The notes: generated from the letters alone by a model not told the origin. A stretch of 40,423 nucleotides of DNA from Sphingomonas asaccharolytica NBRC 15499 (GCF_001598355.1 NZ_BCYU01000038.1:1-40423), one strand, 5' to 3'; counted from the stretch's first letter, positions 32,600 through 40,423 are shown. A program made the numbers and translations.

Positions 32600-34141
32600 C
32601 TAGACGATCCTGCTTCCGCTCTCGCCCCAATAGCGGTCGCGGAGCAAGCGTTTGTAGAGTTTGCCGGTGGGGTGACGCGGCAATTCGGCAGTGAAGTCGA
32701 TCTGGCGCGGCGTCTTCACCCCCGACAATTCGGCGCGGCACCAGGCGGTCAGTTCCTCGGCCAGAGCAGGGCCGGCATCGGCCATGTCCGCAGGCTGGAC
32801 CACCGCGATCACGCGCTCGCCCATATCGGGGTCGGGGCCGCCAATCACCGCGACGTCGGCGACCTTGGGATGGGTGATGATGCGATTCTCTATCTCCTGT
32901 GGATAGATGTTCACCCCGCCCGAGATGATCATGAAGCTTTTGCGATCGGTCAGGTAGAGGAAGCCTTCCTCATCAAGACGCCCGATATCGCCTAGCGTCG
33001 TCCAGCCCCTGGCGTTCGACGCCTCGGCGGTCTTGGCCGGATCGTTATGATAGGCGAATTGTCCGCCGCCCTCGAAATAGATCAGGCCTTCGCTTCCCGC
33101 CGGCAATTCCTCGCCATCCTCGCCGCAGATACGCGCGATGCCGTAGGCCGGCTTGCCGACCGAGCCCTTGTGCGCGAGCCATTGCTCCGACGTGATCGAG
33201 GTGAAACCATTGCCTTCCGATCCGGCATAATATTCGTAGATCACTGGTCCCCACCAGCCGATCATCGCTTCCTTGACCGGGACCGGGCAGGGTGCCGCGG
33301 CGTGGATCGCGGCCTTCATGCTCGACACGTCGTGCGCCAGCCGATCGGTTTCGGGCAGCTTGAGCATGCGGACGAAATGGGTCGGGACCCATTGGCTGGC
33401 ATTGACGCGATATTTCTCGATCAGCGCGAGCGCGGCAACGGGATCGAAATGCTGCATCATGATTACCGTGCCGCCGAGCCGGTGGACGGTCATGCACCAG
33501 CGCAGCGGCGCGGCATGATACATCGGCGCCGGGCTGAGATAGATCGTATCGGGGCCGAAGCCGTAGAGTCCCTGGGCGAGCATCGCTAGGACGTTGACCG
33601 CGGCGATGTCGGTATCCTCGGGCAAGGCGACGCGAACGCCTTTGGGTCGGCCGGTAGTGCCCGACGAATAGAGCATGTCGATCCCGGCGCGCTGGTCGGC
33701 GATCGGCGTGTCCGGTTGTGACGATAACGCCTCTTCGAGGCTGTTCCAGCCGGTCGCCGCGCCGCCCAGCATCAGCCGGTCGAGATCGGGGATCAGCGCG
33801 GCGAGCGGCTCGGCAATGGCGGCGAGCGCGGCCGAGGCGACAACCAATTTCGCGCCCGAATCGCGGACGATATACTCGGCCTCGGGCGCCGTCAGTTTGG
33901 ACGAGATGCAGACGTAGAACAGCCCGGCGCGCTGCGCGCCCCAGGTTAGCGCGAAATATTCCGGCACATTGTCCATGAAGATAGCGACGGTGTCGCCGAT
34001 CGGCAGGCCGCGCCCGCGGAACAACTGGGCGACGCGGTTCGACCGACGATCGAGCTCGGCATAGCTCCACGTCTCGCCGGTTTCGGCGACGATCAGCGCC
34101 GGTTTGCCGGCGTCGGTTCGCGCATGGACGCTGGGATGCAT
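32600..34141 (-). CDS. AMP-dependent acyl-CoA synthetase/ligase
   Basis: A 513-residue member of the ANL superfamily, which activates a carboxylic acid as acyl-AMP and then acyl-CoA. Motifs: the P-loop YSSGTTGRPKG (158-168), YEYYAGSEGNGF (A5 region), GWTTLGDIGRLDEEGFLYLTDR (A7-A8) and PRHPTGKLYKRLLRDRYW with the catalytic lysine near the C-terminus. It is downstream of a pair of divergent hotdog thioesterases and upstream of the crotonase. The substrate class (fatty or aromatic acid) cannot be fixed from sequence. Confidence 0.93.
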   Translation of the reverse strand: MHPSVHARTDAGKPALIVAETGETWSYAELDRRSNRVAQLFRGRGLPIGDTVAIFMDNVPEYFALTWGAQRAGLFYVCISSKLTAPEAEYIVRDSGAKLVVASAALAAIAEPLAALIPDLDRLMLGGAATGWNSLEEALSSQPDTPIADQRAGIDMLYSSGTTGRPKGVRVALPEDTDIAAVNVLAMLAQGLYGFGPDTIYLSPAPMYHAAPLRWCMTVHRLGGTVIMMQHFDPVAALALIEKYRVNASQWVPTHFVRMLKLPETDRLAHDVSSMKAAIHAAAPCPVPVKEAMIGWWGPVIYEYYAGSEGNGFTSITSEQWLAHKGSVGKPAYGIARICGEDGEELPAGSEGLIYFEGGGQFAYHNDPAKTAEASNARGWTTLGDIGRLDEEGFLYLTDRKSFMIISGGVNIYPQEIENRIITHPKVADVAVIGGPDPDMGERVIAVVQPADMADAGPALAEELTAWCRAELSGVKTPRQIDFTAELPRHPTGKLYKRLLRDRYWGESGSRIV

Positions 34142-34248
34142 CCGCCCCTCCTTACATCATTGTCAGCAAGGCTAGCCGTTCGCCGTAGCAAGGCAAGAGC
34201 GCGCGTACCCGGTTGCGCCAAGCGGCGGCGCGTGTAGGGCAATGGGCA

Positions 34249-34683
34249 ATGAGTGAGGGCTTTCAGTTCGACCCCGCGCGGTTCCTCAACAGCCGGCTGG
34301 GACATGGCGGCGCGATCGGCATCGGCTATCGCGCGCACGGGCCCGATTGGGCCGAACTCGAATTGCCTTATGACGAGCGGCTGATCGGCAATGTCGATAC
34401 CGGCGTGATCGCCTCGGGCCCGATCCTGTCGATGATGGACATGGCGACCAGCCTCGGCGTGTGGCTGCGCGCCGACGCGTTTGTCGCCCATGCGACGCTC
34501 GACTTGCGGGTCGATTATCTGCGGCCGGCGACACCGGGCAAGGCCGTGATCGGGCGCGGCGAATGTTACCGGCTGACGCGATCGATCGCGTTCGTGCGCG
34601 GCCAGGCGCATGACGGCGATCCGGACGATCCGCTGGCGCATGTCGCCGGCACGTTCATGGCGCCCGACGGCTATCCGCGATGA
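34249..34683 (+). CDS. PaaI-type hotdog thioesterase (first of a pair)
   Basis: A 144-residue hotdog protein. The motif TGVIASGPILSMMDMATSLGVW has the D/glycine pattern of the PaaI/YbdB group, followed by THATLDLRVDYLRPA-like text (HATLDLRVDYLRPATPG). It would hydrolyse an acyl- or aryl-CoA. ATG 34249 is used; the frame is open to 34213. The next gene overlaps it by ATGA. It is divergent from the acyl-CoA synthetase, which suggests matching substrates. Confidence 0.85.
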   Translation: MSEGFQFDPARFLNSRLGHGGAIGIGYRAHGPDWAELELPYDERLIGNVDTGVIASGPILSMMDMATSLGVWLRADAFVAHATLDLRVDYLRPATPGKAVIGRGECYRLTRSIAFVRGQAHDGDPDDPLAHVAGTFMAPDGYPR

Positions 34684-35069
34684 TCGACCGGCTTCCCCCT
34701 TATGCGCAGCTCCTGGGGCTGACCGCCGAACGCGACGGCGACGGTGCGCCGGTGCTGGTGATGCCGTTCGGCAATCATGTGCTGGGCCGCCCGGGATTCC
34801 TACATGGCGGGGCGATCAGCGGCTTGATGGAGATGGCGGCGATCGTCGCCTTGTACGACGCCTTGGCGGACGAAGGCGGGGGCGAGGTCAAGCCGGTCAA
34901 CGTGACGGTCGATTTCATGCGCGGCGGTCGCGACAAACCGACTCGCTCGCGCGGTATCGTCACCCGGCTGGGCACGCGTGTCGCCAATGTTGAGGCGACC
35001 GCGTGGCAGGACGACCCCGCCAAGCCGATCGCCGCGGCGCGGATGAACTATCTGATCGTGCGGCGGTGA
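34680..35069 (+). CDS. PaaI-type hotdog thioesterase (second of a pair)
   Basis: A 129-residue hotdog protein with the motif GRPGFLHGGAISGLMEMAAI (HGG...E active-site pattern) and VNVTVDFMRGGRDKPT. It overlaps the first thioesterase by four bases and shares its fold, so the two may form a heteromeric enzyme or be an old tandem duplication that has diverged strongly. The substrate is unknown. Confidence 0.87.
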   Translation: MIDRLPPYAQLLGLTAERDGDGAPVLVMPFGNHVLGRPGFLHGGAISGLMEMAAIVALYDALADEGGGEVKPVNVTVDFMRGGRDKPTRSRGIVTRLGTRVANVEATAWQDDPAKPIAAARMNYLIVRR

Positions 35070-35089
35070 CAGAACACGTGTTGCGCTGC

Positions 35090-35286
35090 CCTCTCCCGCA
35101 AGCGGGTGCACCGGGTCGGTCATGCCCCCGGCATGACCTGAACAGCGCGGGCGCTGTTCACCCGGCGCAGGTTGGGTGAGGGTCTTCTTTCTTCTTTCAG
35201 CGGATACCAAGACAGAAGAAGTAAGAAGACCCTCACCTTCCCACCGCTTCGCGGCGGGCCCCTTCCTCCCCCGCGTGCGGGAGAGG
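35090..35286. repeat. Compound foldback element (nested inverted repeats)
   Basis: The outer arms CCTCTCCCGCA (35090-35100) and TGCGGGAGAGG (35276-35286) are perfectly complementary. Inside are a 9-bp hairpin at 35118-35138, a 9-bp hairpin at 35140-35159, a CCGGGT/ACCCGG stem enclosing both (35111-35116 with 35160-35165), and a 23-base arm pair (35175-35197 with 35215-35237, 21 of 23 complementary). The element takes up most of the 257-base gap between two convergent genes. No coding potential was seen. Confidence 0.75.
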
Positions 35287-35326
35287 AAATATCCGCTCTT
35301 CTCGAAACAGCGATGGTGAGCTCCGC

Positions 35327-36571
35327 TCACCCCTTCGGCGTCAGCCGCAGCAAGCGGCCGCCCGATCCCTTCTCGCCATCTTCGAGCAGCCAGATCGATC
35401 CGTCGGGCGCCTGCGCGATGTCGCGCAACCTCGCCTGGAAATCCCAGAAGTCGGCCGGATGCGCCTTGTCCCCGGCAAGGGTCACATGCGCCAGCCCCGG
35501 AGTCGACATCGTGCCGATCAGGAGCGAGCCCTTGAGCGCCGGGAACATGTCGCCCGAATAATAGATCATGCCGGCCGGCGAGACCGACGGGTTCCACCAC
35601 AATTTGGGCGCCTCGAAATCCGGGCGGCTGGGATGATCGGGAATCGGCTGGCCCGAATAATTGTCGCCATTGGAGACGATCGGCCAACCGTAATTCTTGC
35701 CCGGCAGGATCAGGTTGAGCTCGTCGCCGCCGCGCGGACCCATTTCGTCCTCCCACAATTTTCCGTCGGGAGCGAAGACCAGACCATAAGGGTTACGGTG
35801 CCCGCTGGTCCAGGTCGTCGCCTCGATCCCACCCTTGTCGTACATCGGATTGCCCGGCGCCGCCTTTCCGTCGAGCGTCAGCCGCAGGATCTTGCCGAGC
35901 GCCTGTTTGGGATCCTGTGCCGGGGTGAAGCGCTGGCGCTCGCCCGAGGTCAGGAACAGATTTTGCCCGTCGGGTGAGAAGGTGATGACCGACCCGAACT
36001 GGCCGCCTGGGCCGGATGAGCCCGAGCGCCAGATCACCGAGAGGTCGGCGAGCCTCTTGCCGGCAATGTCGAGCGTCGCGCGGGCAAGCGCCAGCGCGCT
36101 GCCGCCCGGACCCGGCTCTGCGTAGCTCAGATAGATGTGGTGGCTGGCGGCATAATCGGGCGCGATCGCGACATCGAGCAGGCCGCCCTGCCCGCCCGCC
36201 ACGACCTTGGGCACGCCGTTGATGGTCACGACGCCGCCGTCTGTCCGGCGCAGCTTGAGCGCGCCCCCTTTCTCGGTGACGAGCAGACCCTGGTCGCCGG
36301 GCAGGAATGCCATCGCGAACGGCTCGTCAAACTCGCCGATCTTCGCGACCGCGAACGGGGGCTGGGTGAGCGGTAAATTGGCGCGGCCGGTCGCCGCCGG
36401 GATATTCTTGATCTCGGGTTCGAGCGGCGAATCATCGGGCAGATCGGTGATCGGGGCGGCTTGGGCGTTGCCGGTGATAGCGGGGCTGCCGGTGTCTTTG
36501 CCGGCGGTATCGGGGGGCGCCGAGCAGGCCATGGCGAACAGGGCGGTCGACAACATCGCAAGACGGATCAT
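35327..36571 (-). CDS. PQQ-dependent sugar dehydrogenase, lipoprotein-like
   Basis: A 414-residue protein of the soluble glucose/sorbosone dehydrogenase family (six-bladed propeller). The N-terminal hydrophobic stretch ends FAMAC, a plausible lipobox with C16. Conserved family text: GEFDEPFAMAFLPGDQGLLVTEK, GGLLDVAIAPDYA, WTSGHRNPYGLVFAPDGKLWEDEMGPRGGDELN (in parts SGHRNPYGLVF, MGPRGGDELN) and GLLVTEKGG. It would oxidise an aldose in the periplasm if PQQ is available; no PQQ synthesis gene is in the window. ATG 36571 is the start that gives a signal sequence. Confidence 0.88.
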   Translation of the reverse strand: MIRLAMLSTALFAMACSAPPDTAGKDTGSPAITGNAQAAPITDLPDDSPLEPEIKNIPAATGRANLPLTQPPFAVAKIGEFDEPFAMAFLPGDQGLLVTEKGGALKLRRTDGGVVTINGVPKVVAGGQGGLLDVAIAPDYAASHHIYLSYAEPGPGGSALALARATLDIAGKRLADLSVIWRSGSSGPGGQFGSVITFSPDGQNLFLTSGERQRFTPAQDPKQALGKILRLTLDGKAAPGNPMYDKGGIEATTWTSGHRNPYGLVFAPDGKLWEDEMGPRGGDELNLILPGKNYGWPIVSNGDNYSGQPIPDHPSRPDFEAPKLWWNPSVSPAGMIYYSGDMFPALKGSLLIGTMSTPGLAHVTLAGDKAHPADFWDFQARLRDIAQAPDGSIWLLEDGEKGSGGRLLRLTPKG

Positions 36572-36639
36572 CGGGCATCTCCGGGGAGGGGGGAGAGCGA
36601 TGCTGGCACAACGTCTCGCGGATCGCCAGGGTTGCCCGC

Positions 36640-36668
36640 TTGCCACGGCGCGCTGACCGGCCTATATC
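36640..36668 (+). promoter_or_regulatory. Sigma-70 promoter for the rimP-nusA-infB operon
   Basis: TTGCCA (36640-36645), exactly 17 bases, then TATATC (36663-36668). Predicted transcription start is near 36675, leaving a leader of about 80 bases before rimP. It lies in the 182-base divergent gap with the sugar dehydrogenase gene. Confidence 0.6.
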
Positions 36669-36753
36669 ATTGGCCAATCTCTACATCGCCAGGTGAAGAG
36701 GTCGGAGGGCTCCCGCTCCCCGGCGCCCAACCTGCTTGTTTCACGGACACCCC

Positions 36754-37284
36754 ATGGCGGACATCGCCCGACTGACGCAATTGATCGAGCCAGAGGCCCA
36801 GGCCCTTGGCTTCGATCTGGTGCGCGTGAAGATGTTCGGGGGCAAGGACGACCTCACGTTGCAGGTAATGGCCGAGCGGCCGGACACGGGTCAGCTGACG
36901 ATCGACGATTGCGCCGACCTGTCGCGCCGGATCTCCGACAAGTTCGACGAGGTCGATCCGATCGAAGACGCCTATCGCCTCGAAGTATCGTCGCCTGGAA
37001 TCGATCGGCCGCTGACGCGGCTCAAGGATTTCGCCAATTGGATCGGGCAAGAGGCGCGCATCCACCTGACCGCGCCGGTCGATGGCCGCAAGCAACTCAC
37101 CGGCGATCTCGCCGGGGTGGACGGCGACCGCATCACGATCGATGTAAAGAAGCATCAGCCGATGACGATCGGCTTCGATCAGGTCGCCGATGCGAAATTG
37201 CTGATCACCGACAAACTAATTGCCGCAACCGCGCCGCTGTCGAGCGACGGCGCAGAAGAATTCGAGACAGAGGAAAGTAACTGA
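36754..37284 (+). CDS. rimP: Ribosome maturation factor RimP
   Basis: A 176-residue RimP, needed for maturation of the 30S subunit. Family text: LTQLIEPEAQALGFDLVRVK at the start, DDCADLSRRISDKFDEVDPI and YRLEVSSPGIDRPLTRLKDF in the middle, and a C-terminal SH3-like part. The ATG at 36754 is chosen over an in-frame TTG at 36736. The stop overlaps the nusA start (TGATG). Confidence 0.96.
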   Translation: MADIARLTQLIEPEAQALGFDLVRVKMFGGKDDLTLQVMAERPDTGQLTIDDCADLSRRISDKFDEVDPIEDAYRLEVSSPGIDRPLTRLKDFANWIGQEARIHLTAPVDGRKQLTGDLAGVDGDRITIDVKKHQPMTIGFDQVADAKLLITDKLIAATAPLSSDGAEEFETEESN

Positions 37285-38897
37285 TGGCCACCGCCGTTAC
37301 CGCCAACCGGGCCGAACTGATCGCGATCGCAAACTCGGTCGCGACCGAAAAGATGATCGACCGCGGCATCGTGATCGAGGCGATGGAAGACGCCATCCAG
37401 CGCGCCGCCCGCGCGCGCTACGGCGCCGAGAATGACATCCGCGCCAAGCTCGACCCGAATACCGGCGACCTGCGCTTGTGGCGCGTCGTCGAAGTGGTCG
37501 AGGCGGTCGACGATTATTTCAAGCAGGTCGATTTGAAGGGCGCGCAGAAGCTGCAGAAGGACGCCAAGGTCGGCGACTTCATCGTCGATCCGCTGCCCCC
37601 GATCGAATTCGGCCGCATCGCCGCCCAGGCCGCCAAGCAGGTCATCTTCCAGAAGGTCCGCGACGCCGAGCGCGAGCGCCAGTTCGAAGAGTTCAAGGAC
37701 CGCATGGGCGAGATCATCACCGGCGTGGTCAAGCGCGTCGAGTTCGGTCACGTCGTCGTCGATCTGGGCCGCGCCGAGGGCGTCATCCGCCGCGACCAGC
37801 AAATCCCGCGCGAAGTGGTACGCGTCAACGACCGCATCCGCTCGCTGATCCTCAATGTCCGCCGCGAGAATCGCGGGCCGCAGATTTTCCTGAGCCGCGC
37901 GCACCCCGACTTCATGAAGAAGCTGTTCGCGCAGGAAGTGCCCGAAATCTATGACGGCATCATCGAGATCAAGGCTGCGGCCCGCGATCCGGGGTCGCGC
38001 GCCAAGATCGGCGTGATCAGCCACGACTCCAGCATCGACCCGGTCGGCGCCTGCGTCGGCATGAAGGGCAGCCGCGTTCAGGCGGTGGTCCAGGAAATGC
38101 AGGGCGAGAAGATCGACATCATTCCCTGGTCCGAGGACACCGCGACCTTCGTCGTCAACGCGCTGCAGCCGGCATCGGTCAGCCGCGTCGTGATCGACGA
38201 GGAAGAGGACCGGATCGAAGTGGTGGTGCCGGACGACCAGCTCAGCCTGGCGATCGGTCGCCGCGGCCAGAACGTCCGCCTCGCTAGCCAGCTGACCGCC
38301 AAGGCGATCGACATCCTGACCGAGGCCGATGCCAGCGAGAAGCGCCAGCGCGAGTTCGTCGAGCGGTCGGAAATGTTCCAGAACGAGCTCGACGTCGACG
38401 AGACCTTGGCCCAGCTGCTGGTCGCCGAGGGCTTCGGCGCGCTCGAGGAAGTGGCTTATGTCGACCTCGCCGAACTCGCCGCGATCGAAGGCTTTGACGA
38501 CGATCTCGGCCAGGAGCTGCAGAGCCGCGCGCAGGAAGCGCTCGATCGCCGCGAACAGGCCAATCGCGAGGAGCGCAAGGCGCTCGGCGTCGAGGATGCG
38601 CTCGCCGGCATGCCCTACATGACCGAAGCGATGCTGGTCACGCTCGGCAAGGCTGGGATCAAGACGCTCGACGATCTCGCCGATCTCGCCACCGACGAAC
38701 TGGTCGAGAAGAAGCGCCAGGAACCGCGCCGCCGCGCCGAGGACGCGCCCAAGCGTCCCGAGCATAAGGGTGGCGTGCTGGCCGAATATGGCCTGACGGA
38801 TGAGCAGGGTAATGAGATCATCATGGCCGCCCGCGCGCATTGGTTCGAGGACGAACCCGCCGCGGAAGGCGAAGCGGCGGAGGGTGAAGAAGCCTGA
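37284..38897 (+). CDS. nusA: Transcription termination/antitermination factor NusA
   Basis: A 537-residue NusA. Domains in order: N-terminal RNA-polymerase-binding part (1 to about 130), S1 domain (about 135-200, GEIITGVVKRVEFGHVVVDLG), two KH domains (about 205-345, including GACVGMKGSRVQAVVQEM and LAIGRRGQNVRLASQL) and a C-terminal acidic region with helix-hairpin-helix-like AR repeats (MTEAMLVTLGKAGIKTLDDL). The tail is glutamate/alanine-rich. The length is typical for sphingomonads. It is the second gene of the rimP operon. Confidence 0.97.
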   Translation: MATAVTANRAELIAIANSVATEKMIDRGIVIEAMEDAIQRAARARYGAENDIRAKLDPNTGDLRLWRVVEVVEAVDDYFKQVDLKGAQKLQKDAKVGDFIVDPLPPIEFGRIAAQAAKQVIFQKVRDAERERQFEEFKDRMGEIITGVVKRVEFGHVVVDLGRAEGVIRRDQQIPREVVRVNDRIRSLILNVRRENRGPQIFLSRAHPDFMKKLFAQEVPEIYDGIIEIKAAARDPGSRAKIGVISHDSSIDPVGACVGMKGSRVQAVVQEMQGEKIDIIPWSEDTATFVVNALQPASVSRVVIDEEEDRIEVVVPDDQLSLAIGRRGQNVRLASQLTAKAIDILTEADASEKRQREFVERSEMFQNELDVDETLAQLLVAEGFGALEEVAYVDLAELAAIEGFDDDLGQELQSRAQEALDRREQANREERKALGVEDALAGMPYMTEAMLVTLGKAGIKTLDDLADLATDELVEKKRQEPRRRAEDAPKRPEHKGGVLAEYGLTDEQGNEIIMAARAHWFEDEPAAEGEAAEGEEA

Positions 38898-39127
38898 TGC
38901 CGTTCGTCTCGATCCGCATCTCGGGCACCGCCACGAAGGACCAGAAGTCCGGAATCGTGGCGGACGTCACCCAGTCGCTCGTCGAGCGGCTGGGAAAGAA
39001 CCCGGCTGCGGTGCAGATCGTGATCGAGGAGGTTTCGACCGAGAATTATGGCGCCGGCGGCATCCTGATCGCCGATCGCGATGCCCCCAAAAGCGAGGGA
39101 GACGCGCATGCGGTCCCCTCGCAATGA
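38897..39127 (+). CDS. 4-oxalocrotonate tautomerase family protein
   Basis: A 76-residue protein beginning MPFVSIRISG; removal of Met exposes Pro1, the general base of the tautomerase superfamily. The rest (KDQKSGIVADVTQSLVERLGKNP, VQIVIEEVSTENYGAGG) fits a single 4-OT unit, with a C-terminal extension of about 15 residues. The start overlaps the nusA stop as TGATG, and its last 20 bases overlap the favoured ylxR start. It is unusual to find it between nusA and ylxR. It may act on a keto-enol metabolite; the substrate is unknown. Confidence 0.88.
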   Translation: MPFVSIRISGTATKDQKSGIVADVTQSLVERLGKNPAAVQIVIEEVSTENYGAGGILIADRDAPKSEGDAHAVPSQ

Positions 39128-39980
39128 TAACGCCAACGTAGGCAAGCGGCGTAACCCCAGCCACTCCCCTTCGGGAGAGGGGCAAGAGGTGGAGCAGCAA
39201 CAGTCGACGCTCGATGCCTCGGCCGATGCTGCGGTTACAGGCGACTCTCCTATTCCGAAGGGGAAGGGCTCCAGCGACCCCATCCGCCGCTGCATCCTGT
39301 CGGGCGACCGGGAGCCGCGCGGCGAGTTGATCCGGCTGGCGCTCGGGCCCGAGGGTCAGGTGCTGCCCGACATCCGGGCCAAGGCGCCGGGCCGCGGGGC
39401 GTGGATCGGGGTGACGCAAAGCGAACTCGACGCGGCCAATGCCAAGGGCAAGCTGCGCGGCGCACTGGCGCGGGCATTCAAGTCGAACGACCTGACGATC
39501 CCCGCCGATTTGGGCACGCTGATCGCGGACCAGTTGCAGCGCGCGTTCCTCGACCGGCTCGGCCTCGAATCGAAGGCGGGCAAGATCGTCAACGGCACGG
39601 AACGTGTGGAGAAGGCGGCGCGATCGGGCCAAGTCCGGCTGTTGCTCCATGCCTCCGATGCCGGCAGCGACGGCGCGCGCAAGCTCGCTCAGGCGTGGCG
39701 GGTCGGGCGCGATCGCGAAGGATCGGGCGAAGAGGGCTTGGCACTTCCTCTCCCGCGCACCATATTGTCCTTGGCGCTAGGCCGCGAAAATGTGGTACAT
39801 ATCGCCGTGACCGACCCCGCTGCCGCGGTCCGCGTGCGTGACGCGCTCGACCGCTGGCGGCATTTTATCGGCCCTGATTTGACTACCGAGCCTTGCGAAA
39901 CGGCCTCGCAGGGCGCATCGGCGCTTTCCGCTACAGGAAGCGCTGGCGGCTCGGCCGAGAACGACGAGGATATTGAGTGA
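39108..39980 (+). CDS. ylxR: YlxR (DUF448) RNA-binding protein with C-terminal extension
   Basis: A 290-residue protein. Residues about 62-135 form the YlxR/DUF448 domain (RRCILSGDREPRGELIRLAL, GRGAWIGVT). About 138-235 is an L7Ae-like RNA-binding part (LDRLGLESKAGKIVNG, GQVRLLLHASDAGSDGARK), the two-domain form common in alphaproteobacteria. The tail is Ala/Ser/Glu-rich. ATG 39108 is the assigned start, but an in-frame GTG at 39189 would skip a low-complexity leader that contains a REP-like hairpin. Its stop overlaps infB. Confidence 0.85.
   Translation: MRSPRNDNANVGKRRNPSHSPSGEGQEVEQQQSTLDASADAAVTGDSPIPKGKGSSDPIRRCILSGDREPRGELIRLALGPEGQVLPDIRAKAPGRGAWIGVTQSELDAANAKGKLRGALARAFKSNDLTIPADLGTLIADQLQRAFLDRLGLESKAGKIVNGTERVEKAARSGQVRLLLHASDAGSDGARKLAQAWRVGRDREGSGEEGLALPLPRTILSLALGRENVVHIAVTDPAAAVRVRDALDRWRHFIGPDLTTEPCETASQGASALSATGSAGGSAENDEDIE
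39164..39177. repeat. REP-like hairpin relic within the ylxR leader
   Basis: CTCCC-CTTC-GGGAG (39164-39177), with flanking G/C runs (CCCCAGCCACTCCCC upstream, GAGAGGGGCAAGAGG downstream), resembles the CTCCC/GGGAG cores of the intergenic hairpins at 29295 and 35090. If ylxR begins at 39108 it encodes PSHSPSGEGQ. Confidence 0.45.
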
Positions 39981-40423
39981 GCGATACCGACAACGACAAG
40001 CCGAAACTCGGAATGCGCCAGCCATTGGGGCTGAAGCGCACGGTCGAGACCGGCAAGGTGAAGCAAAGCTTCAGCCACGGGCGCTCGAACACCGTCGTGG
40101 TCGAGGTCAAGCGCCGTCGCGTGCTCGGCCCGAATGCCGGCGGCCCTGCCGAGGCGCCGGTCGTCGAGGAAGCACAAGCGCCGACCCCGGCGCCCGCCCC
40201 CGCGGCCCCGGTCGCTCGTACGCCCGCGGCGCCGCAGCTGTCGGCGCAGGAGCGCCAGACGCAATTGCTGCGCGAAGCCGAAGAACAGCGCATGGGCGCG
40301 CTGGAGGAGGCGCGCCGCCGTGAGGACGCGCAGCGTCAGGCCGCGGTCGAGGACGAAAAACGCCGCGTCGAAGAAAAGGGCAAGGTGGTCGCGCCGCCGC
40401 CGGCACCGGCCGAGGTGCCCGCC
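39977..40423 (+). CDS. infB: Translation initiation factor IF-2 (partial, N-terminus)
   Basis: The window ends inside this gene; 149 codons are visible. The start GTG 39977 overlaps the ylxR stop (GTGA). The opening VSDTDNDKPKLGMRQPLGL, followed by KRTVETGKVKQSFSHGRSNT, is the alphaproteobacterial IF-2 leader. An alanine/proline-rich linker and a charged helix (RQTQLLREAEEQRMGALEEARRRE, in parts LLREAEEQRMGALEE) come next. The G domain lies beyond the right edge. Confidence 0.94.
   Translation, partial: MSDTDNDKPKLGMRQPLGLKRTVETGKVKQSFSHGRSNTVVVEVKRRRVLGPNAGGPAEAPVVEEAQAPTPAPAPAAPVARTPAAPQLSAQERQTQLLREAEEQRMGALEEARRREDAQRQAAVEDEKRRVEEKGKVVAPPPAPAEVPA

Noticed and set aside
37179..38840. A 553-codon minus-strand frame opposite nusA.
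   Set aside because: NusA is unmistakable on the plus strand; the antisense text has no recognisable domain and follows codon-position bias only.
1..40423. tRNA, rRNA, CRISPR arrays, insertion sequences, prophage or integrase attachment sites.
   Set aside because: None was seen by eye; a covariance-model scan would be needed to exclude small RNAs.

Overview
The window looks like chromosomal core DNA of a high-GC alphaproteobacterium, most likely a sphingomonad (Sphingomonas or a close relative). This is judged from gene content and order alone: rnd-lptC-lptB-rpoN; nadD-rsfS-rlmH-envC-ctpA-dsbB-coq7; rimP-nusA-ylxR-infB; a glycine-rich cold-shock protein; and intergenic GC-hairpin repeats. 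Genes are tightly packed with many ATGA, TGATG or GTGA start-stop overlaps. No tRNA, rRNA, CRISPR array, insertion sequence or prophage gene was seen, and no gene-free stretch exceeds 300 bases.

Layout. 1-5103: cold-shock protein (partial), TerC-type membrane protein, RNase D, then the LPS-export genes lptC and lptB and sigma-54 (rpoN); lptA is absent from its usual slot. 5145-7875: small metabolic genes (STAS/SEC14-like protein, ABM monooxygenase, DUF899 protein, zinc-type alcohol dehydrogenase). 7922-15913: a DNA-repair island. It carries the exonuclease and DEXH helicase of the ligase-associated DNA damage response (ligase not in the window), a secreted aspartic protease, and a radical-SAM DNA modification/repair protein followed by a DUF4130-UdgX fusion. 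A perfect alphaproteobacterial LexA box (GAAC-N7-GAAC) lies 2 bases before the radical-SAM start codon and overlaps a candidate -10 element, so the last two genes are probably SOS-controlled.

16108-19112: four overlapping genes, namely a membrane-anchored arylsulfotransferase-like propeller, two small membrane proteins and a PAPS-type sulfotransferase. This is the best candidate here for an undescribed functional unit. 19173-23223: DedA protein, DJ-1/PfpI protein, a general-stress protein behind a near-consensus EcfG promoter, a polytopic membrane protein and a frameshifted DUF2306 gene.

23374-29221 (minus strand): a housekeeping run joining NAD synthesis, ribosome maturation, cell-wall hydrolase control, periplasmic proteolysis, disulfide formation and ubiquinone synthesis, preceded by an unrecognised 53-residue ORF that overlaps the nadD start. 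29413-35069: nitroreductase, secreted hypothetical, hotdog thioesterases, acetyltransferase, crotonase and acyl-CoA synthetase. 35327-36571: a PQQ-type sugar dehydrogenase lipoprotein. 36640 to the end: the rimP-nusA-ylxR-infB operon behind a good sigma-70 promoter, with an unexpected 4-oxalocrotonate tautomerase-like gene between nusA and ylxR. Several families of palindromic REP-like elements sit between genes, and one relic lies inside the ylxR frame.
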